IMG/VR virus record: IMGVR_UViG_3300033153_009793
Location: 1 to 41,614 of that record
Source: a virus
Length of the DNA stretch: 41,614 bases
Strand: one strand, 5' to 3'
Below are positions 36,375 to 41,614 of the stretch, one piece after another; positions within the stretch are counted from its first letter, which is position 1; every line of letters starts with the position of its first letter. A program made the position numbers and the translations under genes. The notes under the pieces were generated by a model. It was not told where the DNA came from. It saw nothing but the letters and a program-made list of their open reading frames with translations, and did not search any database.

Positions 36375-36611
36375 ATGGTTACAGAAACAGAAAACTTAAA
36401 GAATATGGAACGATGTCCAAGATTTCAGGCTTGTAGTATTCCCAAGTGTCCTTTGGATTTTTATATGAAAGATAGGGTAGAAATGGCAGAAGATGAAAGA
36501 TGTCCTCTTATGAAAATTATGGGGGGAACTAGAAGTAAAAGAGTAAAAGGTAGTATTAGTGCTAAAATGAGGGGTATCTCCAGTTTTATATATAAGAAAA
36601 ATAAAAGTTAG
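36375..36611 (+). CDS. Small Cys-rich protein (78 aa)
   Basis: A 78-aa protein with CPRFQACSIPKCPLD near residues 14-28 and CPL near 43, a four-to-five Cys pattern fit for one metal ion. The C-terminal half is basic (RSKRVKGSISAKMRG). The ATG lies directly after the tRNA-like domain, with no ribosome binding site, so that RNA may control it. Confidence 0.6.
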   Translation: MVTETENLKNMERCPRFQACSIPKCPLDFYMKDRVEMAEDERCPLMKIMGGTRSKRVKGSISAKMRGISSFIYKKNKS

Positions 36612-36665
36612 CGATAAATAGGCACAGTAAAGCCTACTTTGTGGACACTCGTTGGAAGTTAAAAT

Positions 36666-36875
36666 ATGATTGCGAGTATAAAGAAGAAATATGCTTTGGA
36701 CTTCCCATATTTCTCGGGCTTAAAAGCTTTCAAGTTTCATAATCCAAGTATTTACTGGGCTGCTCTCGGCTCTAAAATGAGGGGGGAGATAATAAAAAGA
36801 ATCCCACGCAGTAAAGAAAGGAACTTAAACAACGCATTTGTGTTGTGGAAGTCCTATTTACTACAAGGGAGATAA
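36666..36875 (+). CDS. Small basic hypothetical protein (69 aa)
   Basis: A 69-aa basic protein (MIASIKKKYALDFPYF, then RGEIIKRIPRSKERN). It could bind nucleic acid. The 54-base gap before it holds a small TAGGC/GCCTA hairpin and little else. No family recognised. Confidence 0.5.
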   Translation: MIASIKKKYALDFPYFSGLKAFKFHNPSIYWAALGSKMRGEIIKRIPRSKERNLNNAFVLWKSYLLQGR

Positions 36876-36904
36876 TATATTAATAACGTAACGTAATAAA
36901 TATT

Positions 36905-37135
36905 ATGGATAAAAAAATAGAAACAGAAAAAAGAAATAAAATTGTTTTTGATGAACTAACAAAAAGAAACGGTTTTCCAATCTTAATTGTGTATGCTGAA
37001 ACGAAAAACGAGAAGACACATTTTGATTTATTAGAAACAAGTTTATGTAGAAATATAGACGTAAGAAAGAAAGTTAAAAAAATGTTAAAGAAATGGATAG
37101 ATTATTCTGACGACTTAACGCCAATAAAAATATGA
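36905..37135 (+). CDS. Hypothetical protein (76 aa)
   Basis: A 76-aa Lys-rich protein (MDKKIETEKRNKIVFDELTK) with a basic C-terminus ending DDLTPIKI. It overlaps the next gene by an ATGA. Position in the densely packed small-gene block supports translation. No known family. Confidence 0.55.
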   Translation: MDKKIETEKRNKIVFDELTKRNGFPILIVYAETKNEKTHFDLLETSLCRNIDVRKKVKKMLKKWIDYSDDLTPIKI

Positions 37136-37266
37136 AATGCCATAAATGTAATTTAATAATGAAGTGTTGTGGGGTTACTACTCATTATTGGGATTGGATA
37201 TGTGATTGTGGACACCAAGAACAAGTAGAAAAACCCCCAAAACAAAAGAAAAATAAAAGTAAATGA
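37132..37266 (+). CDS. Small zinc-ribbon protein (44 aa)
   Basis: A 44-aa protein with two zinc knuckles: CHKC at residues 3-6 and CDCG near 24-27, plus a CC pair between them. The C-terminal tail is basic (KPPKQKKNKSK). ATG/TGA overlaps with both neighbours. Function unknown. Confidence 0.6.
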   Translation: MKCHKCNLIMKCCGVTTHYWDWICDCGHQEQVEKPPKQKKNKSK

Positions 37267-37538
37267 AGTATATTAAACGCTATAAATATATATATTCTAT
37301 ATACCAAGATAATCAAGATAGATATTTATGTAGAGGAGATATTAAAGTTAGGATTTATTATGATAGCGATTTAGGAGGTTATAACGTATCTCAGGCGGAA
37401 GAAACTATGAAATTCGCACAAGATAAGGAAGATACATTTAATCGCAAATCAAAAGCTAGGAAACTTAATTGGAATGATAAAAAAGAAAGGAACGAGTATT
37501 ATAAAAATTGGAAAAGAAATAATAAATTAAAATTATGA
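37263..37538 (+). CDS. Hypothetical Tyr-rich protein (91 aa)
   Basis: A 91-aa, Tyr- and Lys-rich protein (KRYKYIYSIYQDNQDRY) ending in a basic stretch. Overlaps the zinc-ribbon gene by 4 nt. No known family. The N-terminal half looks beta-stranded and the C-terminal half helical. Confidence 0.5.
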   Translation: MKYIKRYKYIYSIYQDNQDRYLCRGDIKVRIYYDSDLGGYNVSQAEETMKFAQDKEDTFNRKSKARKLNWNDKKERNEYYKNWKRNNKLKL

Positions 37539-37630
37539 AAAATATAAATACATTCATGGCAATAATTGAAATAATGGTCTTAATACTATTCCTCGACCTC
37601 TTATCTCATTGTGTTCGTTATATGGTGTAG
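37535..37630 (+). CDS. Very small membrane peptide (31 aa)
   Basis: A 31-aa frame overlapping the previous stop by 4 nt. About 20 of its residues form one hydrophobic helix (MAIIEIMVLILFLDLL). Such tiny membrane peptides are common in phage accessory regions. Function unknown. Confidence 0.4.
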   Translation: MKNINTFMAIIEIMVLILFLDLLSHCVRYMV

Positions 37631-37681
37631 TGTTTAAATAAACATGTTAAAGAAAATGAAAAATAAATTAAACAAATAATT

Positions 37682-37999
37682 ATGTTAAAAGATAAAATTA
37701 GAGAGATATTAATAGGAATAACTGGCTTTGATATTAAAAAAGCAAATGACCAAATCTTACTAGCAATAGAAGAGGATAAGGACTTTTTTCGGGGCAAAGA
37801 TATATATGGAAAATACTACGAAATGAAAACTAAAGCAGAACAACAAGTATTAGATGAGATAAGAAAGTATAGAGGTTATGAAGTAAAGGGTGAGCCATTT
37901 ACTAAAGAAGGAGCTTATTCAGGCGAAGAATTATCTGAACTTATTGTCAATATAGTTAATGAAATTAAATTTTGGCAAGAACGCCTAAAAGAAAAATGA
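37682..37999 (+). CDS. Hypothetical helical protein (105 aa)
   Basis: An 105-aa charged protein (MLKDKIREILIGITGFDIKK) with a Gly/Tyr-rich centre and a helical C-terminus. It overlaps the next gene by an ATGA. No family recognised. Confidence 0.55.
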   Translation: MLKDKIREILIGITGFDIKKANDQILLAIEEDKDFFRGKDIYGKYYEMKTKAEQQVLDEIRKYRGYEVKGEPFTKEGAYSGEELSELIVNIVNEIKFWQERLKEK

Positions 38000-38100
38000 A
38001 TCTAAATAATATATTAGAAGTAACAATGGACGTATTAGAAAATACAAGACTTAATTTTATATCTAGGTTTCTCTTCAGGGTCTGGATGAAACGCCAATGA
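37996..38100 (+). CDS. Very small protein (34 aa)
   Basis: A 34-aa frame with start and stop overlapping both neighbours (ATGA each side). Ends with a basic, amphipathic stretch (ISRFLFRVWMKRQ). The tight overlaps favour translation. Function unknown. Confidence 0.4.
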   Translation: MNLNNILEVTMDVLENTRLNFISRFLFRVWMKRQ

Positions 38101-38258
38101 GAAGAGATAAAAGATTACAAAAGACTCGGCTTAATAAGAAGAAACGAACTGACTTAAACCGTAGAGGAAGAAAGGGTGGTAGAAAGAAGATGTGGAAGAA
38201 AAAGAAAACAAGTAAAAGGTCAAAGAAAATAATGACTCATAAAAAGTTAATCAAATGA
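38097..38258 (+). CDS. Extremely basic protein (53 aa)
   Basis: A 53-aa protein in which about half the residues are Lys or Arg (RRGRKGGRKKMWKKKKTSKR). Such proteins coat DNA or RNA, as protamine or nucleoid-like proteins do. Overlaps both neighbours. It could condense phage or host DNA. That is inference. Confidence 0.6.
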   Translation: MRRDKRLQKTRLNKKKRTDLNRRGRKGGRKKMWKKKKTSKRSKKIMTHKKLIK

Positions 38259-38422
38259 ACAAAAAAGATAAAGAATTTTTCGCTAGAGAAGAAAGACAAA
38301 TATCTTCTTTAGAGGAAGCGGAAAGAAAAGAAATAGAAGCAGGTATGAGATGTAGGAAGTGTGGAGTTAAGATTAAATCAGATGAAGAGGGGTTGTGTGG
38401 GGATTGTATTAAGGGGTGTTAA
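38255..38422 (+). CDS. Small zinc-ribbon protein (55 aa)
   Basis: A 55-aa protein: helical acidic/basic N-terminus and a C-terminal zinc ribbon (CRKCG near 33, CGDC near 48, final Cys). Overlaps the basic protein gene. The last of the operon before the promoter at 38447. Confidence 0.6.
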   Translation: MNKKDKEFFAREERQISSLEEAERKEIEAGMRCRKCGVKIKSDEEGLCGDCIKGC

Positions 38423-38446
38423 TAACTTCTAAAAATAAAGCTAAAT

Positions 38447-38475
38447 TTGACACAATTTCTCGCCTATGCTAAAAT
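38447..38475 (+). promoter_or_regulatory. Promoter giving a leaderless transcript
   Basis: TTGACA (38447-38452), a 17-nt spacer and TAAAAT (38470-38475) with a TGC extension. The predicted start falls on or within one base of the ATG at 38483. There is no ribosome binding site. The message would be leaderless. Confidence 0.75.
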
Positions 38476-38482
38476 TATAATA

Positions 38483-38659
38483 ATGAAATTAAAGCAAAGA
38501 GTTAAGAAGCATTTACAAGGGATTAAGAATAAAGAATATTATAGGGTATGGGAAAAATATAAAGCAGAAAGGTCTATGGAAGAATTGGCTGATATTTTAA
38601 ATTGCCCTCTTCCAAGCTTCTATCGCATAATACAAAAAGAACATGAAAAGAGAAATTAA
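38483..38659 (+). CDS. Small helix-turn-helix regulator
   Basis: The ATG at 38483 is chosen because it coincides with the predicted transcription start; the TTG at 38447 lies in the promoter's -35 box. The 58-aa product has a basic N-terminus and a helix-turn-helix at about 33-53 (SMEELADILNCPLPSFYRII), like sigma-type or Xre-like DNA binders. A leaderless repressor-like message recalls lambda cI. It overlaps YopX by 17 nt. Confidence 0.65.
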   Translation: MKLKQRVKKHLQGIKNKEYYRVWEKYKAERSMEELADILNCPLPSFYRIIQKEHEKRN

Positions 38660-39101
38660 GTTCAGGGCTTGGTTAAAAAAAGATAAATCAATAAATGAAG
38701 TATTAGAAATTAACTGGACTGGAAGACCAACGGCTCTATTAAAAAAAGGTAATCTTAGAAATGATTTTAGATTAGAAGACTTAGTTTTAATGCAATACAC
38801 AGGCTTAAAAGACAAAAATGGAGTTGAGATATATGAGGGGGATATAGTCTCTTTAGATGGCAATATGACAGCAGATAATTCATTGGGTTGGCTTCCTAAT
38901 GGTTGGATGTTTGACAAAGATGATAAATACCCAGTTGTGTGGGACAAAAAATTAGCTGGTTGGGTATTAAAGATGCCAATAAAATATAATTCAGAAGATG
39001 AAGAAAATGTTAAATATTTAAATCACGCAAGAGGATTGCTTATTACTGAAGCGGTTGAGGTCATCGGTAATATATATGAAAATAAAGATTTATTAAAATG
39101 A
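38643..39101 (+). CDS. yopX: YopX family protein
   Basis: A 152-aa protein with the family pattern: REIKFRAWLKKDKSI at the start, LMQYTGLKDKNGVEIYEGDIV in the middle and VEVIGNIYENKDLLK at the end. YopX is a common phage protein of unknown function, made of a beta-barrel domain. Length is typical. The ATG lies inside the end of the HTH gene. Confidence 0.9.
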   Translation: MKREIKFRAWLKKDKSINEVLEINWTGRPTALLKKGNLRNDFRLEDLVLMQYTGLKDKNGVEIYEGDIVSLDGNMTADNSLGWLPNGWMFDKDDKYPVVWDKKLAGWVLKMPIKYNSEDEENVKYLNHARGLLITEAVEVIGNIYENKDLLK

Positions 39102-39361
39102 AAGACGAACAAGTGGGAGGGGTTATTCTCGTTAACAATAAAGCACAAATTAAACAAATAGAATTTTTAATAGGTAAGAATATACCCCTTAAAATTAAAA
39201 AGGAAATTGGCTCATTGTCTCATTTAACTATGGGTAATGAGTGGATATTAAAAGTATTAGATAAAATGGGTAAAAAAGTTTCAGATATAATTTACGAACA
39301 AGATAGAAAAATTTTACAAGACGAATTTAAAGAAAACAAAAAATATCAACACTTACTGTAA
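39098..39361 (+). CDS. Hypothetical protein (87 aa)
   Basis: An 87-aa helical protein (MKDEQVGGVILVNNKAQIKQ). Overlaps YopX by 4 nt. Its N-terminus resembles the gene at 39369 (both begin M-x-DEQV), suggesting an old tandem duplication of the start region. No known family. Confidence 0.55.
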   Translation: MKDEQVGGVILVNNKAQIKQIEFLIGKNIPLKIKKEIGSLSHLTMGNEWILKVLDKMGKKVSDIIYEQDRKILQDEFKENKKYQHLL

Positions 39362-39368
39362 ATAAATT

Positions 39369-39536
39369 ATGCAAGACGAACAAGTAATAGAATATAAAAA
39401 GAATAAAGAGAAACTTAAATGGCTCTTAAATGTTCCAGAGATAATAAGAACTCCTTTAGATATAAGGGTTATTAATAATTTAGAAAAAAGGCAAAATCAA
39501 TTAAGCAGAGAAATATGTCTGAAGACAAAAAAATAG
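39369..39536 (+). CDS. Hypothetical protein (55 aa)
   Basis: A 55-aa, charged, helical protein beginning MQDEQVIEYKKNKEKL. It overlaps the next gene by 22 nt. Too short for most finders but in the same operon. Function unknown. Confidence 0.5.
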   Translation: MQDEQVIEYKKNKEKLKWLLNVPEIIRTPLDIRVINNLEKRQNQLSREICLKTKK

Positions 39537-39829
39537 AGATAAGCAGGTCATTTAGCCGAAAAATCCAAGTAAGCCAATATGAGCCTGCTGAATTTTTCGC
39601 AAGTTATAAATCAGATTGTCTCTTAAAAGACGCAGAAAAAGTAAGTAAAGAACTATATGCCCTATGTAAAAGAGATGTAGAACATAGTGTAGATAAGTTT
39701 AGAGAGAACCAATTTGAATTATTACCAGATAAAGACACTAAAGAAATAAGAACAAAACTAGACCATGACCATAGAATAGCAGGTATGGAAAGTAGTCCAG
39801 ATGAAGTAAATAAAGAATTACCGTTCTGA
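39515..39829 (+). CDS. Hypothetical protein (104 aa)
   Basis: A 104-aa protein. ISRSFSRKIQVSQYEPAEFFASYKS is a pattern I have seen in small phage proteins placed near replication or recombination genes, but no function is known. The C-terminus is acidic. Followed by a GC-rich structured region. Confidence 0.6.
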   Translation: MSEDKKIEISRSFSRKIQVSQYEPAEFFASYKSDCLLKDAEKVSKELYALCKRDVEHSVDKFRENQFELLPDKDTKEIRTKLDHDHRIAGMESSPDEVNKELPF

Positions 39830-39831
39830 CG

Positions 39832-39902
39832 CTCCCCACCGCAGTCTTAACTTCTAAGTGTCAATGCATTTGACTCGGGGGGAAAACGATTGTCGGCGGG
39901 AG
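39832..39902 (+). ncRNA. GC-rich structured RNA candidate
   Basis: A GC-rich island in an AT-rich region. CTCCC (39832-39836) can pair with GGGAG (39898-39902). CCCC and AGTC can instead pair with GACT and GGGG (39872-39880). Small stems ACTT/AAGT and GTCAA/TTGAC lie inside. Several pairings exclude each other, again an interleaved layout. There is no ORF. It precedes a zinc-ribbon gene. Confidence 0.45.
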
Positions 39903-39931
39903 GGTTAGATAATTAACTAAACAAATAAATT

Positions 39932-40189
39932 ATGTATCTAAAAAATTGCCCAGATTGTGGAAACTCAATGAAAACAGTTCCAGCGGGAAAATCAAAACGC
40001 ACAGGAAAATCTTATGAAGCCTTTGATATATGTGAGCAGTGTAATCCATGGAAGGGAGAGAAAAAAACGCCCAAAGCATCTAACACAGATGAGGTAATGA
40101 ACGCATTAAGGAAACTTTATGTTTTAGTAGATGAGCTTAAAGAACAATTTAAACAATTCACAGAAGCTTTTACTAAAAAGGATGAATAA
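39932..40189 (+). CDS. Zinc-ribbon protein (85 aa)
   Basis: An 85-aa protein: an N-terminal zinc ribbon (CPDCG near 6-10 and CEQC near 34-37) with a basic GKSKRTGKSYEAF segment, typical of ssDNA- or RNA-binding ribbons. A C-terminal helix follows (ELKEQFKQFTEAF). Its stop overlaps the next start. Confidence 0.65.
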   Translation: MYLKNCPDCGNSMKTVPAGKSKRTGKSYEAFDICEQCNPWKGEKKTPKASNTDEVMNALRKLYVLVDELKEQFKQFTEAFTKKDE

Positions 40190-40328
40190 AGAAAAAAACA
40201 CTAATAAAGAATTTTATAAACACTGGTTAAGAGAAGAATTAATTAAAGAATTGTGTCGTTTAAATCAATTATTAATTGATATGTTGAAAACTATTAAAGG
40301 TGCGGATGTGGCTGACGGTAAGCGGTAG
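40182..40328 (+). CDS. Small helical protein (48 aa)
   Basis: The ATG at 40182 overlaps the previous stop; the longer frame from 40131 lies inside that gene. A 48-aa helical protein (WLREELIKELCRLNQLLIDM). Its stop codon TAG forms part of the 5' acceptor strand of the tRNA-like RNA at 40322. Function unknown. Confidence 0.5.
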   Translation: MNKEKNTNKEFYKHWLREELIKELCRLNQLLIDMLKTIKGADVADGKR

Positions 40329-40411
40329 AAAAAATGTGAATCCCCTAACTTGGGGCACTTGAAGAGAGATAGCATTTTTCTATGTATGTGGGTTCAATTC
40401 CCACCTTCCGC
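40322..40411 (+). tRNA. Second tRNA-like domain
   Basis: The acceptor is GCGGTAG (40322-40328) with CTTCCGC (40405-40411), six of seven pairs. A perfect T arm (GTGGG, TTCAATT, CCCAC at 40388-40404) follows. AAAAATG (40330-40336) pairs with CATTTTT (40373-40379) directly after the acceptor. Inside, CCCC-TAACTT-GGGG (40342-40355) is a hairpin. D and anticodon arms are absent. It ends 9 nt before the next ATG, as the first one does. Confidence 0.5.
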
Positions 40412-40420
40412 TATATTATT

Positions 40421-40738
40421 ATGAAAAATAATCATTTCCATATAAATACACCCTATTATTCAGTTTGGGCAAGATATGGCTGGGGAAAAGATGATTATGG
40501 ATTAGGATTACACAAAGGAAGAATAGACCAACTCGCAAAAGACAATACAACCGTAATAGTAAGTTATGGAAAATCAGACCAAGAATATACTATAAAAGCA
40601 AGAAAAGTCCAAGAGTATCCAATAGAGAGTATTAAGGGCGGAAAAGTCAAGGTGTATGTAGTTAAGAAATCCGCCTTAAATTATAGAGCTAAAATAAAAG
40701 AAACTCCCTTAATGGAGTATAATAAATATTTAGTATGA
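40421..40738 (+). CDS. Hypothetical protein (105 aa)
   Basis: The ATG at 40421 is chosen because the earlier in-frame ATG (40382) lies inside the tRNA-like RNA. A 105-aa, beta-rich protein (HFHINTPYYSVWARYGWGKDDYG). No family recognised. Overlaps the HNH gene by 4 nt. Confidence 0.6.
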   Translation: MKNNHFHINTPYYSVWARYGWGKDDYGLGLHKGRIDQLAKDNTTVIVSYGKSDQEYTIKARKVQEYPIESIKGGKVKVYVVKKSALNYRAKIKETPLMEYNKYLV

Positions 40739-41079
40739 ACAAGAAGCAACGCCTGAGAAATAAGTGTGATAAACTTTGGTTCACAAAATTATATTCAGAA
40801 GAGTGTGAGGTGTGTGGTAAAAGAGCAAATCAAGTTCATCATTTTTATCCAAAGGGCTTATATGGACACCTACGCTACGATTTAGATAATGGAATATCAA
40901 TGTGTATGGGTTGCCATTTTTCGCATCATCATAGAGGAAATCCAGAGATACATCAGATTATTATAGAAAAACGTGGGAAGAAATGGCATAATCGCCTTAA
41001 AAAGAAAGCTAAAAATAGACCTACGAGTAGTTATCTAACAATTTTATATTATCAAGACATAATAGATAACCTAAAATAA
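40735..41079 (+). CDS. HNH nuclease, recombination-type
   Basis: An 114-aa protein with CEVCGKRANQVHHFYP near residues 24-40, then ISMCMGCHFSHHHRGNPEIHQ. The Cys pairs and the His cluster form an HNH zinc finger. The GNPEIHQIIIEKRG tail recalls NinG/Rap-like recombination nucleases. A basic C-terminus follows. It probably cuts DNA junctions or nicks DNA. NinG identity is not certain. Confidence 0.8.
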   Translation: MNKKQRLRNKCDKLWFTKLYSEECEVCGKRANQVHHFYPKGLYGHLRYDLDNGISMCMGCHFSHHHRGNPEIHQIIIEKRGKKWHNRLKKKAKNRPTSSYLTILYYQDIIDNLK

Positions 41080-41081
41080 TT

Positions 41082-41237
41082 ATGGAAGAAAATAACTGCG
41101 AAAAATGCCCAGAGTTAGAGGCTAAAATAGAGGAATTAGAAAAAGAAATAGAAGAACTTAACGACACAGTAACAGCTTCAATAGATGCTTTTGATAACCT
41201 TTTTGATACGATAAGTAATATAAGAAGAAGATTTTAA
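41082..41237 (+). CDS. Small coiled-coil protein (51 aa)
   Basis: A 51-aa protein with one CEKC pair near residue 6 and a Glu/Lys-rich coiled coil (ELEAKIEELEKEIEELND). Starts 2 nt after the HNH stop. Function unknown. Confidence 0.55.
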   Translation: MEENNCEKCPELEAKIEELEKEIEELNDTVTASIDAFDNLFDTISNIRRRF

Positions 41238-41260
41238 TAACTAAATTAAAATAAATATAT

Positions 41261-41428
41261 ATGGGAACAGGAATAGGTAAATTTTGTAAAAGATGTGGAG
41301 AGCAACTTAATTATGATGATGGATTTAACGCTATTGAAACTCTTTGTGATGGATGTGAAAGTATAGTTAAGTTTGATTTGCTCTCTGATGAAGAAAAGTT
41401 AAAGATTTTAGAAGGAGAAGAAGACTAA
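41261..41428 (+). CDS. Small zinc-ribbon protein (55 aa)
   Basis: A 55-aa protein: CKRCG near residues 9-13 and CDGC near 29-32, then an acidic helical tail (LSDEEKLKILEGEED). The last gene before the terminal repeat. Function unknown. Confidence 0.6.
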   Translation: MGTGIGKFCKRCGEQLNYDDGFNAIETLCDGCESIVKFDLLSDEEKLKILEGEED

Positions 41429-41456
41429 ATTAAACTTATAGAGGTTAGATAAATAA

Positions 41457-41489
41457 GGGTTTACAAAGAGCTAAAAAGGGGTTTACAAA
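41457..41489 (+). repeat. Two GGGTTTACAAA repeats
   Basis: GGGTTTACAAA at 41457-41467 and 41479-41489, 22 bp apart, so on the same face of the helix. They lie upstream of the gene at 75 across the circular junction. Candidate operator or binding site. Confidence 0.5.
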
Positions 41490-41500
41490 AGATAAAGACG

Positions 41501-41614
41501 ATATAAGTCTTAAAAAAATAAAGCTAAGATTGGACTAAATATAGAAAAATCGCTTAAAATTATATCAATAAACTATGAAAAAGATAGAAGCATATATAGT
41601 TATTATTAAAAAAG
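41501..41614. repeat. Right copy of 114-bp terminal direct repeat
   Basis: Identical to bases 1-114. Contains the first 40 nt of the gene that starts at 75. See the left copy. Confidence 0.95.

Noticed and set aside
75-41428. Alternative genetic code (stop recoding).
   Set aside because: TAA, TAG and TGA all end genes at expected places, and no conserved domain is interrupted by a stop.
1-41614. CRISPR arrays, insertion sequences and diversity-generating retroelements.
   Set aside because: No regularly spaced identical repeats, transposase or reverse transcriptase found.

Overview
This window reads as one complete tailed-phage genome. The first and last 114 bases (1-114 and 41501-41614) are identical, so the contig closes into a circle of 41,500 bp. 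The small protein gene at 75-251 starts inside the repeat. The genome is AT-rich, uses the standard code (TAA, TAG and TGA all end genes), has GGAGG-type ribosome binding sites and TTGACA/TATAAT promoters. The host is therefore a bacterium with ordinary sigma-70 and anti-Shine-Dalgarno machinery. I cannot name it. The virion gene set (terminase, P22-type portal, scaffold, capsid, adaptor and nozzle-like proteins, two large internal proteins, no tape measure or sheath) suggests a short-tailed podovirus, probably known only from metagenomes.

Layout. (1) 75-806: three small rightward genes. (2) 811-3050: a leftward block of seven small genes from two promoters (about 3050 and 1792), including an HNH endonuclease. 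Four of these genes sit in near-identical modules: upstream box, gene, hairpin. (3) 3051-3190: divergent control region with two perfect DnaA boxes, a candidate origin. (4) 3221-12041: small genes, probable small terminase, a repeat array that may be the packaging site, large terminase, portal, ParB-like protein, scaffold, major capsid protein, decoration and accessory head genes. (5) 12061-20046: an eight-kilobase sugar cassette with a GT4 transferase, two methyltransferase domains, three GT2-type transferases (one fused to a methyltransferase), an asparagine-synthase-like enzyme, a polysaccharide deacetylase and a nucleotide-sugar epimerase, plus an inserted HNH endonuclease. It is flanked on both sides by mucin-like Thr/Ser-repeat proteins. 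(6) 20052-24472: two long Thr/Ser-repeat virion proteins, one with a LamG domain, around a YkgJ-like Cys-cluster protein. (7) 24486-31986: tail and internal virion proteins. (8) 32336-34151: a promoter-led block with unusually strong ribosome binding sites, a metallophosphoesterase and structured RNAs. (9) 34198-35795: an AlaRS-like mini-protein and the lysis set (M23 peptidase, holin-like protein, transglycosylase). (10) 35844-41428: a control region with a third DnaA box, a triple-interleaved RNA followed by a tRNA-like domain, then about twenty small, mostly unknown genes, including a leaderless helix-turn-helix regulator, YopX, an HNH nuclease and many zinc ribbons.

Two themes stand out. 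First, the sugar cassette and the Thr/Ser-repeat proteins together look like a phage-encoded mucin-type glycosylation system for its own virion. Second, several promoters are followed by RNA leaders in which the 5' strand pairs with the apical loop of the next hairpin. The sequences are unrelated but the dimensions match, which implies a conserved RNA fold. No DNA polymerase, primase, helicase, integrase or RNA polymerase is recognisable, so replication probably depends on the host.
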